From: Microbulbifer sp. YPW1
GTDB taxonomy: Bacteria; Pseudomonadota; Gammaproteobacteria; Pseudomonadales; Cellvibrionaceae
DNA length: 64,000 bases
NCBI RefSeq assembly: GCF_013367775.1
Contig: NZ_CP055157.1
Location: forward strand, 3,174,001 to 3,238,000
Reading direction: 5' to 3'
The position numbers and the translations under genes were made by a program. Positions 16,190-25,178 of the stretch are shown here, one piece after another. The stretch's first letter is position 1. Every line of letters begins with the position of its first letter. The notes beneath the pieces were generated by a model, which made no database searches, was not told the origin of the DNA, and was given only the letters and a program-made list of their open reading frames with translations.

Positions 16190-17230
16190 ATGTCGCACAA
16201 GATCTATCGTTATCACAACGGCAGCCAGCTGTGCTGGAAACAGGCACTGCGCTGGTTGGCACTGCCGGTAATCACCCTGGTCGGAATACTGCTATTGCTA
16301 CCATCCTCAGTGCAGTCCGCAGCCGGTTATCCGGTGGACGATTCATTCAATCTTCACGCCGCCTTTAACAAGGCCCGCAAGACCTATCCCCGGATCAGCA
16401 TTGCCAATGTGGTACCCGATCCATCTACCGTGGTGCAGAGGGGCGTGGTCTATCGCCAGCTGGGTGAGCGCACTCTGCATCTGGATATTTTCCGTCCCGA
16501 GTCTGCCGGGGCTGACGCGCGGCGCCCGGCCGTCTTGCTGGTGCACGGTGGCGGCTGGCGCTCGGGCAACCAGACACTGCAGGAGCCCATGGCGATTTAC
16601 CTCGCGAACCGCGGTTTCGTAACGGCCACGGTAGAGTACCGCCTGTCAGTGGAGGCCCGTTACCCGGCAGGGGTGCAGGATGTCAAAGCGGCCTTGGGAT
16701 GGCTGCGCAATCACGCGGACGAATACGGCATCGACCCGCAGCGCGTTGCGATTTTGGGCGCGTCTTCCGGTGCCCAGATGGCCACCCTGGTGGGGGTGGC
16801 CCCGGGAATGGAGGTATTTGAAACTGCCGAATCCAGCGGCCTGGACCGAATCCAGGCGATCGTAAACCTGGATGGCATCGTTAGCTTCACTACACCAATG
16901 GCACTGAAGTATGAAAATGCGCCACACAAGAACCCGTCAGCGGCGGGTGCCTGGTTTGGTGGACGCTATCAGGAGGTGCCGGAGCTTTGGAGACAGGCTT
17001 CACCGCTGGAATATGCCGGTGTGGGCTCGCCGCCCACGCTGTTTATCAACAGCAGTCTGCCGCGCTTTCACGCCGGGCGCGACGCCTATATTGAAAAGCT
17101 CGCGGCCGCCGATATCCCCACCGAGGTGATGACCCACGACGACTCTCCGCACCCTTACTGGCTGTTTGAGCCCTGGTTTACCCCTTCCGCTGAAAAGGTG
17201 GCGGAATTTCTGCAACGGACGTTGAAATAA
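16190..17230 (+). CDS. Exported alpha/beta-hydrolase, BD-FAE/acetylesterase type
   Basis: The 346 residues begin with a basic stretch and a hydrophobic signal (about 20-45, ending SSVQSAAG). The hydrolase domain (about 85-345) carries the oxyanion-hole motif HGGGWRSGN, the nucleophile elbow GASSGAQ (Ser), and a C-terminal His in DDSPHPYW. This pattern matches carbohydrate or feruloyl/acetyl esterases that de-esterify plant or algal polymers. Substrate is not determinable. The ATG at 16190 follows GTAGGAATACC; upstream in-frame starts would give an Arg-rich extension and are rejected. Confidence 0.88.
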   Translation: MSHKIYRYHNGSQLCWKQALRWLALPVITLVGILLLLPSSVQSAAGYPVDDSFNLHAAFNKARKTYPRISIANVVPDPSTVVQRGVVYRQLGERTLHLDIFRPESAGADARRPAVLLVHGGGWRSGNQTLQEPMAIYLANRGFVTATVEYRLSVEARYPAGVQDVKAALGWLRNHADEYGIDPQRVAILGASSGAQMATLVGVAPGMEVFETAESSGLDRIQAIVNLDGIVSFTTPMALKYENAPHKNPSAAGAWFGGRYQEVPELWRQASPLEYAGVGSPPTLFINSSLPRFHAGRDAYIEKLAAADIPTEVMTHDDSPHPYWLFEPWFTPSAEKVAEFLQRTLK

Positions 17231-17348
17231 CCGTAAATAACGGTCGCAACCGGCCGAATTTGCTGGATATACTCGCGCGAATTGCCCCTGGCTTCTTGGG
17301 GCCTGCGAGCAAATCTACCTTCTCCTGATCGCGTGGAGTCCGTGCCCA

Positions 17349-18404
17349 ATGCAACAGTCCGAACAGTTTATCGATCTCCTCAAACTACTGGTGCGCAGCC
17401 CCAGCGTCGTGGGAGCCGAACATTCCTTTTTCCGGGTATTGCAACGGGAACTGGAAGAGCGCGGCGCCCAGGTGACCTGGTACGAAGGGTTGCTGGTTGC
17501 TCAGGGGCGGCGCCCGCACAGTGCCAAATTTTCCGCACATATCGATCGTCACGGTCTGATCTGTACCGGTCCCAACGAGTTCCAGTACGCCGCGTTTGTT
17601 TCCGGTCGCCGTTCAGACCTGCTGGGTAACTCCGTATCGGAAAAGCTGATGACGAAAATTGTCGATCGGTTTCAGGGCGTTCCCGTAACCGCCTACGAGC
17701 CCTGGTCGGGTTCCTATTTTGGCTCCGGTGAAATCCGGCGGGCCTATGTGTGCAGTTACCGCAACAACCTGATTTTTGAAGTGGCCGGGTTGGAGCACGT
17801 CGTCGCCGGCACTCCGGTGGCGTTTACCGATCGCCTGAAAATCAGTGACGGCATTTTAAGTGCGCAACTGGATAACGTGCTCACCGCAGCACACCTGGTG
17901 CACCTGTACAGTCTCGGCTTCCAGGGCACCGCATTTTTTACCGCGCAGGAGGAGTCTGGCAGCAGCTGGCGCTATCTGCTGGAGTGGTTCCGTCGCTTCA
18001 ACGGCGGTACCGAGAAACTTATTGTGGTGGACACCAGTCCCTATCCCGATCGCACCAGCGCCGACGCCCAGCAGGTGGTGCTGCGGCGGCGGGACGCCAA
18101 TGCGGAGTTTCATCGGGTAACCACCGAGGGGCTGGCTGCCTTGTGCGAATCGAAGGGAATTTCGTACAGCTTCAAAGATACGTATATCGAGGCGCAGAAC
18201 CGGAAAGCGCTGGCAGAAGGTCTTGAGCCCCAGTCGCTGGGCAGTACCGAGTTGGGGCGAATTGCCGCGGCCTCATCTGGTTTTGTGCAGGGCACCACGT
18301 TGCAGATTCCCACCACTGGCTATCACACCATGGAGGAGTCTGCATCACTGGCCGCTAACAGCGCGTTCAGTGAACTGCTGTTTGCCCTGGCCAGTGAGAA
18401 CTAA
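17349..18404 (+). CDS. M42/M20-like zinc aminopeptidase family protein
   Basis: The 351 residues show the co-catalytic metal-site pattern of the M42 and M20 peptidases: AHIDRHG (first ligand pair), SAQLDN (bridging Asp), AQEESG (catalytic Glu and metal Glu), VVDTSP (Asp) and GYHTMEE (C-terminal His). There is no signal peptide, so it is probably cytoplasmic. It resembles peptidase-like proteins that sit in osmolyte-biosynthesis clusters, but none of those genes is near. It ends 8 bp before the convergent PepSY-like gene. Confidence 0.85.
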   Translation: MQQSEQFIDLLKLLVRSPSVVGAEHSFFRVLQRELEERGAQVTWYEGLLVAQGRRPHSAKFSAHIDRHGLICTGPNEFQYAAFVSGRRSDLLGNSVSEKLMTKIVDRFQGVPVTAYEPWSGSYFGSGEIRRAYVCSYRNNLIFEVAGLEHVVAGTPVAFTDRLKISDGILSAQLDNVLTAAHLVHLYSLGFQGTAFFTAQEESGSSWRYLLEWFRRFNGGTEKLIVVDTSPYPDRTSADAQQVVLRRRDANAEFHRVTTEGLAALCESKGISYSFKDTYIEAQNRKALAEGLEPQSLGSTELGRIAAASSGFVQGTTLQIPTTGYHTMEESASLAANSAFSELLFALASEN

Positions 18405-18412
18405 AAGGACGC

Positions 18413-18835
18413 TCAGAACTCGTCTGCGATCTGGTAGCGATTGCAGCGGTTGTTGCAGTAGGGACGGTCCGAGCGCAGTTTGCCGGATTCCGGGTGTACG
18501 GTGAGCTGGCGTTTTTTCTGCCCGTGGTATGCCACCACATTCCAGTAACCATTGCGGAAATACATATTCGAGAAGGAGTGGAAGCCGAGCCTCTGTAAAC
18601 GCAGTCGTACCGCGCCGGCGCTGAGGGCAATCTCCGACGGCGTGCCGCCATCCAGGTCAGGACCGTACAGATGGGGTGGTATCTGACCGGGCGATGGTCC
18701 AGAAAACTGGAAGTCATTGGCGCTGAACGGCCCCGGTTGCTGGGCGTAAGCGCCTGCGTTCAGCACCACCAAGAAGGTGAACGATAAGGTTTTCACGGTC
18801 AGGCTTGTGCGATGTCCGGACGTGGCAAACGGCAT
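18413..18835 (-). CDS. Exported PepSY-like small protein
   Basis: The 140 residues carry an N-terminal export signal (TLSFTFLVVLNAGAYAQ) and a C-terminal PepSY-like unit. In that unit AVRLRLQRLGFHSFSNMYFRNG..WNVVAYH is followed by LTVHPESGKL, with a terminal Cys pair (YCNNRC). PepSY domains are thought to modulate proteases or bind cofactors in the periplasm. I start at ATG 18835, preceded by GGGGAAAG. A GTG at 18796, which gives a shorter and cleaner signal peptide, is the alternative. Confidence 0.7.
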   Translation of the reverse strand: MPFATSGHRTSLTVKTLSFTFLVVLNAGAYAQQPGPFSANDFQFSGPSPGQIPPHLYGPDLDGGTPSEIALSAGAVRLRLQRLGFHSFSNMYFRNGYWNVVAYHGQKKRQLTVHPESGKLRSDRPYCNNRCNRYQIADEF

Positions 18836-19043
18836 GGCTTTCCCCAAATTGCCTTTATCAGAAGATTGATAGGGTGCGGGACGACCGGGTCCAAGGGGTT
18901 TTTGTGCTGCCGGCGGAGACGTTGAGAGCTGCGTTGGCAGATGCGGTGAATGGAGTCTTGGCTGCGGTGGCCCTGACGGCACGGAATCGCCGGTCACCGG
19001 GGAACTGCTAAAATGGCGCGCTATTTATCATTATAAGTGAGAA

Positions 19044-21419
19044 ATGGCGCCAATCATGACTCTGCATTCCCTTTTTCGTCGCTTCGGCGCGGTCCTGCTC
19101 GGCTTTGCTGGCAGCACCGGGGCCCTCGCCGCTGACCCGCTCAACGTTACCGGCGACAAGTTCCGCCAGCTGGAAGAGCTCCTGCCCACCCCGAATATCT
19201 ACCGTGCCGCCTCCGGTGCGCCGGGCCACGCCTACTGGCAGCAGCAGGCAGACTACGACATCAAGGTCTCCCTGGACGACGACAAGCAGCGTATCAGTGC
19301 GTCCGAAACCATCACCTACAAGAACAACTCCCCGGATACCCTGCGCTACCTGTGGCTGCAGCTGGACCAGAACCGCTTCAAGCCCAACTCTTCCGGCAAC
19401 CTGGCGGCGCCTGTAGACGTGCAGTCCATCGCCCCGGACACCATTCCGTTCGGCAGCTTCCGCCGCGAAGTGGTTTCTGCGGAGTTTGACGGTGGTTACC
19501 AGATTACCAAGGTGGCCGATGCCCGGGGCCGCGACCTGCGTCATACCATTGTTGATACCGGCATGCGCATCGACCTGCCGCAGCCGCTGAAGTCCGGGGA
19601 AAGCGTGAGCTTCCGCGTGGACTGGGAATACAACATCATCGAGCAGAAGGCGCTGGGTGGCCGTTCCGGCTACGAGTACTTCGAGCGCGACGGCAATTAC
19701 CTGTACGAGATCGCCCAGTGGTTCCCGCGCATGGCCGCCTACAACGATGTGAGCGGCTGGCAGAACAAGCAGTTTCTCGGCCGCGGTGAGTTTGCACTGG
19801 AATTTGGCGACTACCGGGTAGCCATCGAAGTGCCGGCGGACCATATCGTGGCGTCCACCGGTGTACTGCAGAACCCCGCCGACGTACTCACCCGCGAACA
19901 GCGCAAGCGCCTGGACAAAGCGCGCACCGCGAAAAAGCCGGTGATGATCGTGACCAAGGAAGAGGCACTGGAAAACGAGAAAGATCGTGCGAGCGGTCGC
20001 AAGACCTGGGTGTTCGAAGCGGAAAACGTGCGTGATTTCGCCTGGGCCTCCTCGCGCAAGTTCCTGTGGGATGCACAGGGCTACAAGAAAGGCGGCACCG
20101 ATACCATGGCCATGTCTTTCTACCCGGAAGAGGGCACTCCCTTGTGGGACAAGTACTCGACTGAAGCGATCATCCACACCATGGATGTCTACAACCGCTA
20201 CAGCTTCGATTACCCGTACCCCACCTCCATTTCCGTGAATGGACCGGTGGGCGGTATGGAATACCCGATGATCACCTTCAATGGTCCGCGTCCGGAAATC
20301 GATGAAGAGGACCGCAGCAAGCGCACCTATTCCCGTCGCACCAAGTACGGCCTCATCTCGGTGATCATTCACGAGGTCGGTCATAATTATTACCCGATGA
20401 TCATCAACTCCGATGAGCGTCAGTGGACCTGGATGGATGAAGGTCTGAACACTTACGTACAGTTCCTGGCCGAGCAGGAGTGGGAAGAAAAGTACCCGTC
20501 CCGTCGCGGCGATGCGCGCAAGATTGTCGAGTACATGAAGAGCGAGAACCAGGTTCCGATCATGACCAACTCGGAATCCATTCTGCAGTTCGGCAACAAC
20601 GCCTATGGCAAGCCGGCCACCGCGCTGAATATCCTGCGCGAATCCGTTATGGGCCGCGAGCTGTTTGACTTTGCGTTCCGCGAGTACGCCGAGCGCTGGA
20701 AGTTCAAGCGCCCGATGCCGGCGGACTTCTTCCGCACCATGGAAGATGCTTCCGGTATGGATTTGGACTGGTTCTGGCGCGGTTGGTTCTACACCACCGA
20801 CCACGTGGATATCAGCCTGGATGCGGTGAGGCACTACACGGTGGGCACCAAGAACCCGGATATCGAGGGGCCTTGGAAACGCAAGCAGTTTGAACAGGAG
20901 CCGGAGACGGTCACTGTGCAGAAAAACCGCGCTCAGCGCATGACCCGCATTGTGGATGGCAAGCCGGAGCTGTCTGACTTTTACAACGAGCACGATGAGT
21001 TCGATGTGTCCAATGCGGACCGCAACAGTTACCAGGGTATGCTGGATGGCCTGGAAGATTGGGAGAAGGATTTGCTGAAGGTGGAGAGCAATGTGTATGT
21101 GCTCGATTTCAGCAATATCGGTGGTCTGGTGATGCCGCTGTTCCTGCAGCTGGATTACGAGGATGGTTCCAGTGAAGAGCTGCGTATTCCGGCCGAGATC
21201 TGGACGCGCAATGCGCTGAAGACTTCGAAGATGCTGGTGCGCGGCAAAGACAAGGTCCTGAAGTCTGTGACCCTGGATCCGCACTGGGAAACGGCGGACA
21301 CCGATGTAGAAAACAATTACTACCCGCGTCGTATCATCAAATCGCGTCTGGAGCTGTTCAAGGACGAGAAGTCCCGCAACCTGATGAAGGACTGGGGCGA
21401 AAAACTCAAGGAAGATTGA
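19044..21419 (+). CDS. Exported M1-family (gluzincin) metallopeptidase
   Basis: The 791-residue zinc aminopeptidase-like protein carries a signal peptide (about 1-29, ending GALAAD). The catalytic region has GPVGGMEYP, the equivalent of the GAMEN exopeptidase motif, then HEVGH (His443, Glu444, His447) and the third ligand Glu466 in WMDEGLN, the HExxH-18-E spacing of the family. The last third (about 600-791) is beta-rich and of unknown role. Probably periplasmic. It is paired with a DUF6702 gene, a neighbourhood seen often for this subgroup. Confidence 0.95.
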   Translation: MAPIMTLHSLFRRFGAVLLGFAGSTGALAADPLNVTGDKFRQLEELLPTPNIYRAASGAPGHAYWQQQADYDIKVSLDDDKQRISASETITYKNNSPDTLRYLWLQLDQNRFKPNSSGNLAAPVDVQSIAPDTIPFGSFRREVVSAEFDGGYQITKVADARGRDLRHTIVDTGMRIDLPQPLKSGESVSFRVDWEYNIIEQKALGGRSGYEYFERDGNYLYEIAQWFPRMAAYNDVSGWQNKQFLGRGEFALEFGDYRVAIEVPADHIVASTGVLQNPADVLTREQRKRLDKARTAKKPVMIVTKEEALENEKDRASGRKTWVFEAENVRDFAWASSRKFLWDAQGYKKGGTDTMAMSFYPEEGTPLWDKYSTEAIIHTMDVYNRYSFDYPYPTSISVNGPVGGMEYPMITFNGPRPEIDEEDRSKRTYSRRTKYGLISVIIHEVGHNYYPMIINSDERQWTWMDEGLNTYVQFLAEQEWEEKYPSRRGDARKIVEYMKSENQVPIMTNSESILQFGNNAYGKPATALNILRESVMGRELFDFAFREYAERWKFKRPMPADFFRTMEDASGMDLDWFWRGWFYTTDHVDISLDAVRHYTVGTKNPDIEGPWKRKQFEQEPETVTVQKNRAQRMTRIVDGKPELSDFYNEHDEFDVSNADRNSYQGMLDGLEDWEKDLLKVESNVYVLDFSNIGGLVMPLFLQLDYEDGSSEELRIPAEIWTRNALKTSKMLVRGKDKVLKSVTLDPHWETADTDVENNYYPRRIIKSRLELFKDEKSRNLMKDWGEKLKED

Positions 21420-21450
21420 TCGCCCTGATACCGAAATAGTTTTCGTGCGA

Positions 21451-21480
21451 CCGCCACCCTTCGAGTTGCTTGGGTGGCGG
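21451..21480 (+). terminator. Strong hairpin after the M1 peptidase gene
   Basis: CCGCCACCC and GGGTGGCGG form a 9-bp GC stem with a 12-base loop. No U tract follows, so it may be a transcript-end stabiliser or a factor-dependent terminator. Confidence 0.45.
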
Positions 21481-21562
21481 GATCGCAACCTTTGCGCGTA
21501 CTTCTGTGGTTGCCTGCCGAGTTTTCTTACACTTCTCTCTTTATCTTCACACTGGAATCCCT

Positions 21563-22060
21563 ATGCGATTCAACAAGCCTAACTCTTTCGTATATTGTTT
21601 TATCGTTTTGCTCGTGACGTTGGCCTCTCAGGCTCACGCGCACCGCTACCATTTCGGTATCACCGAGCTTTCCGTAAACGAACGCACCCAGTCCCTGGAA
21701 ATTTCCCACCGCTTTTTTGTCGCGGATATGGAGCGTGCGCTGTCACTGAGTGCCGACAAGGAAATGAAGGATGCACAGAAGCAGATGGCGTCTTATGTGA
21801 ATCAGCATTTTCAGCTGAAGTCCGAGGCGGGGGTGCTGGTGAAGCCCACGTGGGTGGGGATGGAGGCCGACGTGCACGATGTCTGGGTTTACCAGGAGGT
21901 TCCGCTCAAAGAGGTGCAGGGCAAGTTGTTTGTGGTGCGCCAGTCCATGCTGATGGAGATTGAGGGCGATCAGGTAAATACCCTGAACCTTACCCGCGAT
22001 GGCAAGACCGAAAGTTTCACGCTGAAGCCGGGTGCCAGCGCGGTGGAGATCCGTCTTTAA
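21563..22060 (+). CDS. DUF6702-family exported protein
   Basis: The 165 residues begin with a signal peptide (MRFNKPNSFVYCFIVLLVTLASQAHA cleaved before HRYHFG). The mature part starts HRYHFGITELSVNERTQSLEISHRFF, characteristic of DUF6702, a beta-sandwich-like family of unknown function. It is encoded directly after an M1 peptidase, as in many bacteria, suggesting a functional pair. The ATG at 21563 gives a normal signal peptide; the frame is open from 21470 but that extension is not protein-like. Confidence 0.85.
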   Translation: MRFNKPNSFVYCFIVLLVTLASQAHAHRYHFGITELSVNERTQSLEISHRFFVADMERALSLSADKEMKDAQKQMASYVNQHFQLKSEAGVLVKPTWVGMEADVHDVWVYQEVPLKEVQGKLFVVRQSMLMEIEGDQVNTLNLTRDGKTESFTLKPGASAVEIRL

Positions 22061-22081
22061 CCGCCAAGGTGTCGCGGAAAC

Positions 22082-22130
22082 ACCACCGCAAGGGCTTGCC
22101 CCTTTTCGGAGAGGAAGCCTCTGCGGTGGT
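22082..22130. repeat. Large imperfect hairpin
   Basis: ACCACCGCA (22082-22090) pairs with TGCGGTGGT (22122-22130). A nested GGGCTT / AAGCCT pair lies inside, giving about 15 base pairs. It lies between the convergent DUF6702 and PepSY genes, with no U tract. Role unknown: possible bidirectional transcription stop. Confidence 0.5.
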
Positions 22131-22209
22131 ATTCACTGTGCTCCGGGACGCTGAGGACCGGGCCAGGGCCGAGCAGTTGCTACAGATCGTTCAGTAGCAG
22201 CCCGTGGGA

Positions 22210-22491
22210 TCAGCTCTCGTCCTGCTTTACTTCCAGGATCTCGCCGCTGTTGGGGTCTACTTCCAGATCCCATTTCTTGCCTTCTTTGTATGCCTCCACT
22301 TCCCAGCGCCCGTTCTCCAGGGAAACGTCCACCACCGGCACATAGCCCTGCTGCTCCAGCTTGGTGACGATGGCCGAGAGCGCCATGGCGCCCGGGGGTG
22401 GCATTTCATCGCTCTCACTAGCCTGGGCCGCGGCGACAGTGGCAATGCTGCCCAGGGTTACGGCAAGGAGCGAGTTCTTGATGTTCTTCAT
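22210..22491 (-). CDS. Exported PepSY-domain protein
   Basis: The 93 residues comprise a signal peptide (MKNIKNSLLAVTLGSIATVAAAQA) and one PepSY domain, with LSAIVTKLEQQGYVPVVDV, WEVEAYKEGKKWDLEVDPNSGEI and an acidic end. The WEVEAY...L.VDP.SGE pattern is the PepSY core. It lies 29 bp after the lipoprotein gene on the same strand, so the two are probably co-transcribed. Likely periplasmic; ligand unknown. Confidence 0.88.
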   Translation of the reverse strand: MKNIKNSLLAVTLGSIATVAAAQASESDEMPPPGAMALSAIVTKLEQQGYVPVVDVSLENGRWEVEAYKEGKKWDLEVDPNSGEILEVKQDES

Positions 22492-22520
22492 CCAGGGTTT
22501 ACTCCGTATTGCAAAGCCGG

Positions 22521-22955
22521 TCAGTCTCCGGTGCCGAGGCGCTGTTGCATCATGAAGCACCACTCGTCACTGCCGCCGTCGGGGCCATGGGCGCCGTCAC
22601 CACCGGTCAGCTTATCTGCGGCCATAAACCATTCCTGGCTGCCAACGGAAGGCATGCCGTCCGGATACTGCTCGGCGATGGCCTCGCCGTACTTTTCCAC
22701 CAGCTGCCCGTTGACCCATTCGAACCACTCGGCATTGCAGATCAGCTGGCCCTCACTATTGGGACTTTCTCCCGAGCTGCTGTCAGATTCGGGTGACGAA
22801 GCGCTGTCATCCGCTGGTTCATCCACAGTGATTTCTTCAATCACCTCGGTTTCTGTTTCCGGCGCCTTGTCCGGGTCATTGGTGTCGGACTGGCGGCTAC
22901 AGCCGGCGATGGTGAAAGACGTCAGTAGAGCTGCAATCAGTAAAGGGCGAAACAT
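22521..22955 (-). CDS. Acidic lipoprotein of unknown function
   Basis: The 144 residues begin with a lipoprotein signal with lipobox TIAGC (Cys19) and continue with a long Asp/Glu/Ser/Pro-rich disordered linker (about 20-70). A compact C-terminal region (about 72-144) contains two Cys (ICNAEW and EWCFMM) that could form a disulphide. No family recognised. It is upstream of, and probably co-transcribed with, the PepSY gene. Confidence 0.75.
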   Translation of the reverse strand: MFRPLLIAALLTSFTIAGCSRQSDTNDPDKAPETETEVIEEITVDEPADDSASSPESDSSSGESPNSEGQLICNAEWFEWVNGQLVEKYGEAIAEQYPDGMPSVGSQEWFMAADKLTGGDGAHGPDGGSDEWCFMMQQRLGTGD

Positions 22956-23094
22956 AAATGCTCCTCTTGAGGTACTTGTAATGGCGCGAAATTGATTGGG
23001 CCACTGGGATTAAGCATAGGGCGGATTTCGCGACTTGCACGGTGGGTGGAGGAGTTTAGGTGCGCTTCGCGCTTTGGGCGAGGTCAGATAAACG

Positions 23095-23122
23095 AAAACA
23101 GGCGGCCCAGGCCGCCTGTTTT
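23095..23122. terminator. Bidirectional terminator
   Basis: AAAACAGGCGGCC-CA-GGCCGCCTGTTTT is a perfect 13-bp stem with A and T tracts on either side, placed just after the stop of mltF (minus strand). Confidence 0.85.
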
Positions 23123-23142
23123 CTATGTGGGGGAGGGGAAAG

Positions 23143-24618
23143 TTACAGTGCCGGGACTGACCCTGTCTCGACAACCGGCGCGTCAGCCAGGGCTTCGCCG
23201 TCGTCGTTGGCCGCTGCTGCAGCCAGACGCTGCTCTTCGATTCTGCTGGTCCAGGTCAGCAGCGCCTGGTAGTGGCGAATGTTCTGTACGTAGGTGACCG
23301 GCTCCCAGCCTCGCGCATAACCGTGTTTCAGGTTCTTGTAGTACTGCCGCTTGGCCAGCAGTGGCAGGTGATCGCGCACGTCCTGCCAGCGGTCCGGGTT
23401 ACCGCCCAGTTGCTGGGTGAGAACGCGGGCGTCTTCCAGGTGGCCGTAGCCGATGTTGTAGGCTGCCAGGGCCATCCAGGTGCGGTCGGGTTCACGGATG
23501 CGCTCCGGAATCTTGTCTCGCACCTGCAGGAAGTAGCGGGTACCGCCATCGATACTTTCGATCGGATCGAGGCGGTTGACGCCCATTTCGCGGGCGGTAG
23601 CGCGGGTCAGCATCATCAGGCCGCGTACCCCGGTGGGGGACTTGGCGCGGGGATTCCAGTGGGATTCCTGATAGCTGAGCGCCGCCAGCAGCTCCCAGTT
23701 TACTTCGTATTTGTCTGCGGCTTTCTCAAGCTCGTCGCGCCACTTCGGCAGGCGATCCCGGGTGAGCTGGGCAAAGGTCTGGGCACCACCCACGTTCATT
23801 TTGCTCACGTGGCCGAAATAGAGTTCGCGCAGCTCCGCGACCATGCCGCTGGTGTTTGCGCGCAGCATGAAGTTCCGCGCGGCGCGGTACAGGGTGTCGT
23901 CGTCCCCCTTGGGGAAGGCCCAGGAAACCGGCTGGAACTGGGTCAGGTTGAACGCGATATGCGTATTCGGATACAGGCCGCGGTGTACCGCATAGGCGTT
24001 GGAATCGACAATGGCGTAGTGGTATTTGCCCTCGTTGACCATCTCCACCAGTTCCATGGCGTCGACATCGGAAATTTCTTCCCAGGAGATGTCTTCGTAG
24101 CGGCGTGAGAGCTTGCGCAGCTGTTCGGCGTGGGCACTGCCGGCGATCACTGCAATGTTTTTACCGGCCAGGTCGGCCACACTGCGGGGGCGCGATTCGC
24201 CAAGGCGGTAAATAACCTGCTGGCGAATTTCGAAATAGGAGGGGGCGAAACGCACCTGCTGGCGGCGTTCGGGGGTAACGGTAAGACCCGCTGCCGCCAG
24301 ATGGGCGCCGGATTCCGGGTTTTCCAGCTCGTTGAACAGGTGGCTCAGGTCGTGCACGTCGCGGATTTCGAGCTTCACCCCGAGTTCCCGGGCGAATGCC
24401 CGCAGCATGCCGTATTCGAATCCGGTGTAGTTACCGTTGGCGTCTTCGTAGTAGGTGGTGGGGCCGTTCTGAGACAGCACCACCAGTTTGCCGGAAGTCT
24501 TTACCTGTTCCAGCAGGCTAGGCGCCTTGCTGGCGACCAATAAAGAAGCACAACAGGCCAGTGCCGCCCCCTTGAGAAGGCGGCGGCTGTATCGCAACAG
24601 TCGGCTTTTCATGATCAT
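23143..24618 (-). CDS. mltF: Membrane-bound lytic murein transglycosylase F
   Basis: Cleaves peptidoglycan glycan strands at the outer-membrane inner face. The 491 residues have an N-terminal signal or anchor (about 10-35), a periplasmic solute-binding-like regulatory domain (about 40-265, VLSQNGPTTYYEDANG) and a C-terminal transglycosylase domain (about 285-450). The catalytic Glu is in ALSYQESHWNP, followed by SPTGVRGLMML and ALAAYNIGYGHL. I start at ATG 24618, preceded by GAGGGG; the open frame further upstream is rejected. Divergence from purL is a conserved gammaproteobacterial arrangement. Confidence 0.96.
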   Translation of the reverse strand: MIMKSRLLRYSRRLLKGAALACCASLLVASKAPSLLEQVKTSGKLVVLSQNGPTTYYEDANGNYTGFEYGMLRAFARELGVKLEIRDVHDLSHLFNELENPESGAHLAAAGLTVTPERRQQVRFAPSYFEIRQQVIYRLGESRPRSVADLAGKNIAVIAGSAHAEQLRKLSRRYEDISWEEISDVDAMELVEMVNEGKYHYAIVDSNAYAVHRGLYPNTHIAFNLTQFQPVSWAFPKGDDDTLYRAARNFMLRANTSGMVAELRELYFGHVSKMNVGGAQTFAQLTRDRLPKWRDELEKAADKYEVNWELLAALSYQESHWNPRAKSPTGVRGLMMLTRATAREMGVNRLDPIESIDGGTRYFLQVRDKIPERIREPDRTWMALAAYNIGYGHLEDARVLTQQLGGNPDRWQDVRDHLPLLAKRQYYKNLKHGYARGWEPVTYVQNIRHYQALLTWTSRIEEQRLAAAAANDDGEALADAPVVETGSVPAL

Positions 24619-25178
24619 AGGTTTTCCCCTCGAATCCTTTCTCTGCTTTATTTTGGGGTGCTCTGGGTTAAGTAAACCCGGGGCATCAAGCCCATCCAGA
24701 ACACGATTTCCTGCGAGCGGCGGCTCCGTTGCCACCCGCGTGTAAAGCCTGCTGTCTATTATTTGCGCAGGCTTGAGTCAAAAGCGCGGCAATTTTACCC
24801 CAAACCCCTGCGCGCTGACCAATCGTCTTTCAATGTCGTCTGAAACTTTGTGACCGATCGGCTTGCTCTGACCCGTTAAGTGTAGTAGATCGCGCCTGTT
24901 GCGGAGGCCTCTGCGCCAGCCCGAAACGCTGTTGGGGTTGAGTTCGGTGTCTAAAACGCCTTTTTCGCTTTCGGCCGTATATTTACCCCGGGAAGGTCGA
25001 CATTCCCGGCTAACGTCATCTTTACTGCACAAGTTAGTTTCCGGCAGTGTTGGAGCGGCGGAGCATCGGGTACAATGCGCGCGCTCCGATTCCCGGTGTA
25101 CCTGTGTGGCAGCGTCTTCGTAACCCTGATACTTCCGCCCGCAGGCGCTCAAATCCAGACAAGAGGCCAAATCCCGCG
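24619..25178. other. Divergent mltF-purL intergenic region
   Basis: A 560-bp stretch without a convincing gene. Several short open frames lack ribosome sites and protein-like sequence. No PurR-type operator (ACGCAAACGTTTNCGT) is recognisable. Promoters for both flanking genes must lie here. Confidence 0.5.

Noticed and set aside
19008..21488. 826-codon minus-strand ORF opposite the M1 peptidase
   Set aside because: Mirror of a gene with intact HExxH-18-E zinc site; composition and lack of motifs mark it as a shadow frame.
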